Assembly (NCBI GenBank): GCA_003313425.1
Contig: NHZP01000004.1
Coordinates: 62,001-126,000, forward strand
Length of the DNA: 64,000 bases
DNA from: Pseudopyrenochaeta lycopersici
Taxonomy: Eukaryota; Ascomycota; Dothideomycetes; Pleosporales; Pseudopyrenochaetaceae
Direction of reading: 5' to 3'
Under the pieces are notes generated by a model. That model saw only the letters and a list, made by a program, of their open reading frames with translations, did no database searches and was not told where the DNA came from. Below, piece by piece: positions 55,701-64,000 of the stretch; the stretch's first letter is position 1; every line of letters starts with the position of its first letter. The translations under genes and the position numbers were made by a program.

Positions 55701-58700
55701 ATGCCACATTTATTGGCCGTCCGAAGCACATATATTGCCGGTGGCTACATGCCATTCAAGGTTGCTGAATCGAGATGGCTGATTTTTAGTCGTGCGGCTC
55801 ACGTGGATGGACAATTGTGTAGGACGGAGGAAGGCGTTGTACCGCGTGACGCTATCTGGAAATACCAGAAAGAGTTGGAACAAGTAGATCTGATGGACAG
55901 GGTGCATGCAGATTGTGAATATGCGGTGTGGATATACACGTGTCGAGGTGGGACATGGGAGTGGAGTACACCCGCGGATGTACTCGAGCCCTGATGCATG
56001 AATCGCGGCCACGAGGATAGCAAACAGGAAATACCTCCGTATTGGGTAACATAATCCTGGAGTATATTGGCTCCAGCGAGATAATTTGTTGGCCAGATGA
56101 CTCGTCAACCCACGACCCCTTTCAGTTGTGCTACTTGTAATCTGACAGCCGAACGGCCTGTTGGCATCGGGCCGAGGCGCTCAGTCATCGGATCGAAATG
56201 TCTGCCCTTGTGCTGACATTTGAGCGCTAGGTTGCATTGCAGCGAACGTTTGTCCAATCGAGAGGTACATGGTGGCCGTTTTCCTTACAAGCGTCACTCA
56301 ACCTGGGGTTCATTTGCGCCATCTGTTGCCATTTACGCAGAAGCCTCGAAGATGAAAAACGGTTCATGGTCTCGGTATAGCCGCTGCGCATGCCCAACGC
56401 ATGATAGAACAGTCGATCGCCGGTTTTCAACTCCTGAGGTGCCTATTCGGTACATCGTGCATCGTACATCCTGGGCACTGGGTGCTAGCTCTTTGCCGAC
56501 TTCTCTCACTGCACGTCTTTGTAGCGGCCTGTTGCAAGTCATAATAGGACCGTCGATATTGCTAAGCGCAGCTTGTAGATTAACGGGACTAAGCCCGTGC
56601 AGAAGTCAGAGAGGCGGTGTGGCCTGTGTGCTCCGAGGCTCTGGCCGAACTAAAAGTAGTCTTGACAGGGAAAAAACGTGGTCTGATCTACAGACCTGGG
56701 ACTCTTGATGATTTGCATGTTGTGCATATCGAACGGGAGGAATGGAAAAGTGGACGCACCAGCGGTGTCAAATTTTCTAATCGCAGCTGAAGCTTGGTGA
56801 TTGGTTATCGTACGAGAAAATCTACTCCCAAGTCTCGCTTTGAGGGAATTCCTTGGCTGGGAATAATGGCGCTTTGCCCAGAAAAATTCGAGGAAAGTCT
56901 ACTCATTACGATAGAAGCCTCTGACGACCTAGCAACCTTTTGGCAATGTCAATTTGACACTGGGACATGCTTTACACTCAACTGCCGACCGCCCTTCAGA
57001 AACGTCAATTGTCGCGGCGGTAATCCACATTGGGTAAGATTATAACAATCATGTCCGGAGTATGTAACCCGCCCTCTATCTGGGGCATCGCGGCCAGGGA
57101 TTGGGCATCAATATGGTTCACGTCTTGGGACCGTGGCAGCCGAACTCGAAAGCGAGCCTCGGTGATAGCCGGTGAGCCGGGGATCCCAGGACGGTAGGGG
57201 TTCTCGATTAGTTGGTATTCGGACCGTTTTGAGTTGAAGGTTCAACCCTCTGAGACACTTGGCGGTCGACAAAAAACAGCTCAACCCGAACGCAGACCTC
57301 GTGAGCTTGTGGCAACTATCATCGGGAAATTTGACGAAGACGGTCCCATATTTGGACGGAGATTTTAGGCCTAAATGAGAGCCCCTTCCTGAAAGGGCGG
57401 CCGTCGCATGGCGCGCTATGCATGTGGTGCTGAAAGTTCGACCTTTGAACCTTGGTAGGCGAAGGACTAAGCCAACCTGCCACATCCCCGTCGAACGGAC
57501 CGCACCGGAGAATAGTCCGCCCAGCAAGCATGCAGAACACGCTCAAGCGTAAGCCTTGGCTGATCCCAGCATGATGGTACGAGGCTTGCAGACGATCACG
57601 TTGTTCGAGACTCGTTGCCCTAAACTTTGAGACTGGGAGCCGCTAAAGCAATGCGGAATGTTTAGCATGGATAGCCATCAATACGAGAACAATGCTGTAT
57701 ACGTGGACACAGATGGCTCGCATACCAGTTGTGAGGATGACATGTGGCACAGCTATGATATAGCGATAGCGATCATTGTGCCTTTGCAGAACAGAACTAA
57801 AGGTCAGTGGCTGAACCACAAATACCAGCACACGTATGTGGCGAGTCTTCCGCGGGGCATGAAGTTTGGTACCGGAACGCGCTGGTACCTGACCCAAGGA
57901 GTTCTGAAGCACCATCTTCGGTATCCCGGGGGCGTTGAAGCTAGGAAAGCTGATGTCTGACACCAGTATATGCAAAGATCTTCCTACATGCAAAACTTCC
58001 CCTATCAGTCCATGCATCCCCGGGCATTCATTCAATGTGCCGAGCGTGAACACTGGCTCACCTTGGAGGGGTCGTGCGAAGACCGTTGCCATCCTGCAAA
58101 GCAACACATGGCACCCAGCCCTGTACGCTAAGGGTTAGCCCACGCAATAGAATGCGCAATGCCGAACGCCAACTTCCGAGGGCTCAATTTTGAAAATGCG
58201 CATTAAAGTTTGAAACGTGCACATAGCGCTCCCTAGCTTTGCAGTCCGTTTCCGCGAACCACCGACTCCATTTTGCAATCCGCCGGTGCGCGAACGGTCC
58301 ACTAGGTGAAAATTATTTTGACAATTCGGCCTATGAAACAAGTCGTGCAGGTTCTTAATTAGAGTTTGAAGATATCGTACGACTTTCTACCACTGCCTCT
58401 CAGAGCGTGCGCGCACATCCCTTCGTAAAATGCCTCCACCAATAAGCAGAGCAGGGGAGTAGGAAAAGCCCTCTGACTTCCCATCAGTTTCCATCTGAAA
58501 CCACGGTAAAGTTGAGCAGATTTGCAAAGTTGTTAGAGATGGCGGGCTTGGGTGACGAGTGCAGTGTTGCTAGCCCAAAGTACTGGTCATAATTTGAACT
58601 TCTTCCGAATATCGAACCGAAATGGTCAGCAAACACTAAATGCTCTGGGATGTAATAACAGTCGATCCAAATTGCGTTGCGCAAGTCAGGTTGTAGGTAC

Positions 58701-59142
58701 ATGGTCTTGGGCGGTCGCAACCTCAATTTGATTCAACAAACACTGCCCATCAACATCATCGAGATAAGCAGGTATGGTACATATGGAGCGAGAAGTAGTG
58801 CTTGGCGAAAATGTGTGCCTGGTATACAGTTTGAACAGAGACAATGAAAAAAGTCCGCGGGGACATGCACTCTAAATGCAGTTTCTATACCGATAACACT
58901 CTCCAATGATGAAGCGATCAGATGGGGGGAAATAGGACCGAATAATGTCCTAGAGGGTATATCGCAAAGGTAGTTCTTGCGTGCTCCAAATAATTGAATC
59001 GCCCGCCGATGCAATGCGAGGATATCCATTCTGAATACCATGCATTGAACTAAACAAATGGAAGAAAAAAAATAGTCCACGATCACTTTAGGTTATGGTG
59101 ACTGTAGGACTAGGATTGAAATATTAACATATTGATATGGCC
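52766..59142. other. 6.4-kb stretch without a convincing gene
   Basis: Normal composition, no RIP signature, and no frame with a recognisable domain. Several frames of 100-160 codons (53437-53820 plus, 56220-56708 plus, 57108-57527 minus, 57643-58107 minus) read as arginine-rich or composition-driven and are crossed by equally long frames on the other strand. Local marks are a poly-A run near 53925-53935 and GT/TG-rich parts. It lies downstream of the bZIP gene (minus) and downstream of the DUF1746 gene (plus), so it is not simply a promoter. Non-coding RNA genes or degraded genes cannot be excluded. Confidence 0.45.
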
Positions 59143-60747
59143 TTAATTCTGCCGAGCTTCACCTGGGCCAGGAGCCCAAGTCCTATTCTCATAACGCCCA
59201 GCGTCAGAAGCAAAAGGATTGCGGTAGACAGGTCGATCTGGGGGTGGTTGCTGCGTAGCAGATGCTTGCGCTTGTTGATGCGGTAAGAACTGCTGGCTGT
59301 AGGGAGGCCCTTGACTAGGTGGCGGGTTGACCGGCGGAAATGTAGGTACCGAGTAGCTATGAGGAGCTGAACTGGAAGACTTCGAATCCGTAGGCGGAGG
59401 CCCTGGAACTGGATGATAATTGCTCGTTCGCCTTCGCACGTTACGCTCCTCCTCCTGGTACTCTTCTTCGTATTCAACGTAGGAACCCTCTGAGCCATGG
59501 CCAGAGGCAGAGGAAGGCGCACGAGAGGGAGCAACTGAAAGACGCCTCAATCGGGGCGAGGGAGGTCTCGCGTAATGTCTTTCCGGATTTGGCTGTTGGA
59601 ACACAATAGCCTTGAAATAATCCCTTTCCTTCCGATAAAACTCGGCATCCTCGATTGCATCACGCACTTGTTGCTCCAGCCTGGATATACTCATGGACGC
59701 TTCGCGCTCCTTCTCCTTTCGCCGAGCGCGAAATCGAGCAGATGCACCTGCGTTGCGCCGACGCTTCTCGTCAGCCACCTTGGAAGCTGCTTGCACATCG
59801 ACTGGGATTTGAACTGGATGGCCCTGCTGGCTTTTGATCGTCATGAGCTGAATGCTGCTCTGGCTAGACGGAGCCATGGGAATCATGCTGTTGCGTTCTG
59901 TTTCCATAGGTATGGAGCCGTGTCGAGTGTCGTGCATGTGTCCTTGACCAGAACCTGGCAAATAGTGGCCTTGGGTGCTTTGGCCATCATATTGACTAGA
60001 AGCTATGGAGGCTGGCTGGCTATATGGAGAATACTGAGCGACTGGGCTCGCGCTACCGGACTGTGGAAAGGTTACACTTGGTCGGCGGATGTCTGTGCGG
60101 ATTGCGCCGAGGGGTGGGGTTGGAGCTGTGGGCGGGCCGGCAGAAAAGTATGTGTGGCGATTTCCTGGAGGAGGCGTAGGCAGAGATGGTTGTGATGTCA
60201 CAGGGTCCGAAGGGCGGGTATTGGTAGGCAAGAAAGGCGATTGGTGAGCGTCGATAGTCCCTGTCGGAGGGTTCAATAAACCCAGGCTTTGCGTCCTATG
60301 CAGTTTTGGTGACTTTGGGCTCAAAACACGTCTCCCCGAAGGTCTTCCTGGAGGAGGAAAAAGTCTAGGGGGTCTTTGCTCATCTTGGGTAGAGTCTACG
60401 CTAGTTGGTCGGCTAATCGATGGCAAGCTCTGTGAATGCTGTGTGTCGACAGGCGACGGTGACTCCATCTGCGACGCACTGCGCCTTCGGCCTCGCTGCT
60501 GTTCAACGAGTTCGGCTTGGGGGTTGAGAATAGAGTGGACCCCAAAAGGATGGCCATGTCTTCGGTCGGAGGGAGTGGGAGGTGTCCGGGAAAGCTGGCG
60601 TAAAGGCGGAAGGGAAACAATTGGGTTTGGTGGGCCTTCCCGAGGACTATTTCTGTAGGGTGGTTGCATGGGAGGAAAGGGCTGAGTGGGGGATAATTGA
60701 GGGGTTGTTTGCTCTGAACGATATCCTCCTGCCGGCAAGTTCGACAT
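59143..60747 (-). CDS. bZIP transcription factor
   Basis: Single exon of 534 aa from the ATG before SNLPAGGYRSEQTT; the frame continues upstream without ATG, so an extra 5' exon is possible. The N-terminal 320 residues are disordered and rich in Pro, Ser and Gln (activation-type). The basic region RRRNAGASARFRARRKEKE (about 327-345) contains the DNA-contact pattern N-x2-A-S-x-R-F-R-x-R-R and is followed by a heptad zipper (SISRLEQQVRDAIEDAEFY). The tail is again low-complexity. The basic region resembles fungal bZIPs of the CYS-3/MetR/Zip1 style more than AP-1, but the target pathway cannot be read from sequence. Confidence 0.85.
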   Translation of the reverse strand: MSNLPAGGYRSEQTTPQLSPTQPFPPMQPPYRNSPREGPPNPIVSLPPLRQLSRTPPTPSDRRHGHPFGVHSILNPQAELVEQQRGRRRSASQMESPSPVDTQHSQSLPSISRPTSVDSTQDEQRPPRLFPPPGRPSGRRVLSPKSPKLHRTQSLGLLNPPTGTIDAHQSPFLPTNTRPSDPVTSQPSLPTPPPGNRHTYFSAGPPTAPTPPLGAIRTDIRRPSVTFPQSGSASPVAQYSPYSQPASIASSQYDGQSTQGHYLPGSGQGHMHDTRHGSIPMETERNSMIPMAPSSQSSIQLMTIKSQQGHPVQIPVDVQAASKVADEKRRRNAGASARFRARRKEKEREASMSISRLEQQVRDAIEDAEFYRKERDYFKAIVFQQPNPERHYARPPSPRLRRLSVAPSRAPSSASGHGSEGSYVEYEEEYQEEERNVRRRTSNYHPVPGPPPTDSKSSSSAPHSYSVPTFPPVNPPPSQGPPYSQQFLPHQQAQASATQQPPPDRPVYRNPFASDAGRYENRTWAPGPGEARQN

Positions 60748-63700
60748 AGGAAAGATGTCGTCAGAGCCCCCTTGGCCACGATGGGTTACACATGGACGAT
60801 CCGGCTTTGGGTCGTTGTTATAAGGCGGGGTCAACGACGGTTTGAAGCGTGCAAAATGAGGGTGAGGGGCTGTGAGAGTGGGAAGTGTTTGGGTAGCCAG
60901 CGTGACGAGGTTACCTGGGTCGCCCGGAAGACAACCCGCCAGATTCCAATTAAGTTGTTATACCCTTCGAAGAGGCGACAGCGAAGGGGAGTCGAGGCGC
61001 CTGAGATGGCCGTTGCAAGGGCGACGAGGAGCAATAAGGCGATGGAGAGTTTCCAGAGCGTGCTGTTCAGATAATGTGGGGGCAAAGCTCCATAGTATGC
61101 TGAGAGTAAGCGGCTGGGGCTGCAGGAACCAGGCTGATTATCAGTAGGAAAGAGTGGAGCGTGGGAGAAGTGAAGCTGTTGGGGGTATGGAGTCGAGGTA
61201 GGTCGGGCACCCGCAATTCGGCAGAGGGCGCGCCAGGACCGGATGTGATATAAGAAGTGCGGTGTAGTGGTCGGAGGATCGCTGGCCGGGCAGCAAATCA
61301 TCGCAGCTGCATCTGCCCCTGTCTGCCCATGTTGCGCGAGGAAAGGCAGCAAGTACATCATGCCTTGTCGGCGGCTTTTTCTCAACGCGCTAGGCGGTGG
61401 CTCTGGGCTGCCGGGGTTTGCTGGCACGCTGCGCACGCACGACTTCGACGCTACTGCACGGGGGGACAGTGACGATGCGCGGAAGCGGAAGCCAGGCCAT
61501 CTCCCCACCGCAAGAACGCGCAGGAGGGCGGCCAAGAGACGCTGGAGAATCGCCCAAAGCGACGCAAGCGCAGGCCAGGGCGGTCGCACCCTGCAGTCCC
61601 AGCACCGTCGCGCGGGAGACAGTCCGGTCAGAATGTCCTTGTCATCTCTGCAGCGCGTGCGGGCCCTGGCGGCCTGCCAGAGCGTGTGCCGTGGCGGGCG
61701 TTGCAGCAGTCTTCGAGAGCTGCCGGGGGGAAGGTCGCGGGCGGGGCAGCAGTGTGATGCGCGCACGACCGTGTCTCATGTGCCCAGCACATGCCTTCGC
61801 TTCCCTTGCCGCTTTGCAAGAAATGAAATGTGCTGCTCTTTCTCGCTGTTGAGCGCCTCATTGGCAGCATCCTGCGGAATTAAATCCCCGAAACATTGCT
61901 CTGTGCCACATGCGTCTCTCGTCCGCCCGAGCGCCAGACGGCGAACGACGCACTGCACGGCATGCGAGCCAGCACGTTGTCAGCGACCACTCAACTGCCT
62001 CGATCGCCGCGCTCTCAGCCTGGGCCGCTGCGATCGATGTGGAAGCGTTGTGGGTTTCTCCGTATCTTCTTTTTTTGCTTGAGAACAAGACACGTTTGTT
62101 CGAGACAGCTCGAGACACTCATCCGCTTTGCTGCTAAACACCACTAACGTCCGCGGGACGGTCAGTAGCGGCAACGCCTCGCCTCGCATGCGGATGGGGA
62201 AGAAGAAATCATCAACACACGCCATGCAGCCACACAGGAGCCGTCACCGTAGAAGCGTCCGCCCACGAGAACGTGCTCCTCGTGTGGACATGTTGAGCAT
62301 ATGTTTGTGGGGATTTGCGATGAAGCTGAATGACTGCCTAGCTTCACTGCTCAAAAATTTGCTCGGACCCGAGCGACTGTTGTGATCGACTTGATATTGC
62401 ATGCCCCTCCATTGTCCCTGGAGCGAATTAGGGGCACCATGGTAGCATCCAAAAAAACATGGCGGTGCCCCGCATATCGTGGGGGTGTGTCCCACGAGTA
62501 AGGCTCCCCACCACCGACGATTGACATTCCCTTTCACGGCTTAGGAGCGAGGGCACGCTCAATCTGCCTGATGCCACAGCCAGCACACTTCATCGATGCT
62601 AGAGCTAGCGAGGCTCAATCGGGGCGATTCTTTCGAGAGGTGTGTAGCCGGCGTCCATCAAGTTACAGGAATAGTGTAAATGGTTTGCGGACCATCCACC
62701 GGGCCACGAACTGGGCTTCTATGCGGAGCCCTTGCCGCATCCACGCTTCGTCATGTGGGCGTTTGGTGGCTCTGGACATGTCGAATCGAGTTGGGATGGC
62801 TTGTTAGCACGTTGCGATTGGCCACGGGCGTCAAGCACAATGGCCGGTGTGTGCTTTTTGCAAACCCCTTCCCGGAAGTCGTATCACAGCCCCAAAAACG
62901 CGGTAGCGGCTGCGCTTCCTGCCATGCGAGATCTGCATCGCCGTCTGCTCAGCTCACGTTCTCTTGGTGCCGGGGGCTGACGAGCAGGCGCGAAGAGGCT
63001 GCTTTCCCGGCCACCACTGTGTACCTTGCAGATGACACCCCACAACGGGTAGGACCGTAGGAGAACAAGTGTTCATCTGACGCCACATGGCCAAGCAGAG
63101 CGAACTTTGTGCTGTTGACCCGTATGGACGGTATTGCGTCTCGCCGCGCTGACTCTGCCATACGCCTTGGGCAGCAAAACGCAGGGGAGCTTGTTTGTGC
63201 AAGCAAGCAAAAGCACCCCCCGCGTGCGCGCCTCTCCAAGGGTCAGGTGCCCGAATCGGCATAGCCTGCATCCAGCTCCGTGGTCAGGGCGGCGCCATCG
63301 ATTGATCTGAGCCCCTCGGTTGGCCGTTCTCCTCCACCAGTTCCGGCTCCAGTCTGTCGGTTACTCTGCCAAGCCCGGATTCCAGGAGAGCTCGCCTCGG
63401 CCGGTGAGGTCACGTCACAAGGACGGGCTAATTACGCAGGCATACAGCCGCGAGAAGCGTTCGTTCCTGTTCCAGTAAGCCGGATCTCCTCAAAAACTCA
63501 AAACCAGCAAGGTGTTGCAGACGAGGTGAGATGGACGACTGACTCGCACGACACAGCCTGGCTGGCAGTTGGGTTCGTTGCTTGCTTTTTGCTTCTAGTG
63601 CCCGGAGTCCTGCCTTCGTCTTCCTCGTCATCTTCATTCTCGTGTTCAATCTTTGCGCAAGTCCGCGCAAGCAATGAAGCCGTGCGCACCACTAGTATCT

Positions 63701-64000
63701 ACCGACTGCTGCTGGGCCCAGTCTTGATGTCGACATCGCAAGGAATGCCTGTGCATGCTGATTGTGGCACCTTCGCTGCCAGCTGTCCAGGACAAGATCA
63801 GTGCCATTCTGGTGCTGTGCACTCGGCACTCAGCACTCAGTCGGAGCTCTGCTCAGCCGGTGACTAGGCTAGATTCTAAATGAATTTGATGAAGACTTGC
63901 TGATGGCGACGCATAGGGCGTTGGGAGTAATTCTGGAGACTGCAAGCAGCCAGTGCTACATCGAAGCGAAATTGGCCCGAGCGCTACCTCAATTCTTCAA
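60748..64000. other. GC-rich upstream region, no convincing gene
   Basis: About 3.3 kb. GC richness between 61200 and 62100 keeps several frames open at once on both strands (for example 60831-61766 minus and 61267-62082 plus), with Cys/Arg-rich translations that do not look like protein. The part nearest the bZIP gene is probably its long 5' leader and promoter. The minus frame LWKLSIALLLLVALATAISG near 61000 is hydrophobic but has no supported start. Confidence 0.4.

Noticed and set aside
60831..61766. 311-codon minus-strand frame upstream of the bZIP gene
   Set aside because: High GC keeps opposite-strand frames open together; Cys/Arg/Pro-rich translation without domain. It also overlaps the likely 5' leader.
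63280..63867. 195-codon frame near the right end with a hydrophobic run and serine tract
   Set aside because: No ATG at its start, low-complexity serine run from a TC-rich repeat, no domain.

Overview
The window is nuclear DNA of a filamentous ascomycete. Short introns (about 48-185 bp) with GT..AG ends and CTRAC-type branch sites interrupt most genes, and the gene content is fungal: homoisocitrate dehydrogenase of the alpha-aminoadipate lysine route, a Dsc4-like DUF1746 protein, a GPR1/FUN34 acetate transporter, Srs2 and Rkm4. The left end carries an AT-rich block with the signature of repeat-induced point mutation (RIP). That block and the general gene style suggest a dothideomycete, probably Pleosporales; this species-level guess is inference.

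Layout. 1-3950 is a RIP-degenerated repeat block without usable reading frames, and it ends abruptly. 4.8-7.9 kb: a large unrecognised protein with acidic C-terminal repeats. 9.9-16.6 kb: an FBXO31-like F-box protein, a DUF1769 protein, homoisocitrate dehydrogenase (minus) and a secreted intradiol-dioxygenase-like enzyme. 17.3-21 kb: two RING-type genes in the same orientation. 21.6-22.7 kb: two weak small genes. 23-27.9 kb: Rkm4-like SET methyltransferase and Srs2-like helicase, divergent from a 194-bp promoter. 28.2-34.8 kb: a probable mitochondrial protein, an intron-bearing tRNA-Val, a Cys-rich nuclear-type protein, a MEMO1-family protein and a BCS1-like AAA ATPase. 37.6-42.6 kb: acetate transporter, ACSF3-type malonyl-CoA synthetase and BolA-like protein. 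42.7-44.4 kb: two very small secreted proteins with Kex2-type KR sites. 45.3-52.8 kb: an SMP-30 protein with a myristoylation-type N-terminus, traces of one or two decayed or hypothetical genes, a cupin, RCF1, and the Dsc4-like protein. 52.8-59.1 kb shows no convincing gene. 59.1-60.7 kb encodes a bZIP factor, and the GC-rich remainder to 64 kb shows no convincing gene.

There is no clear biosynthetic cluster. Functional themes are mitochondrial and acyl metabolism (RCF1, BolA, malonyl-CoA synthetase, acetate uptake, homoisocitrate dehydrogenase) and genome and ribosome housekeeping (Srs2, Rkm4). The accessory-looking parts are the RIP block, the repeat protein beside it, the RING pair and the two small secreted proteins. 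Gene models were spliced by hand: every reported multi-exon CDS keeps frame across its junctions, but none is confirmed by transcript data. No wholly new multi-gene system is evident; the best leads are in the findings.
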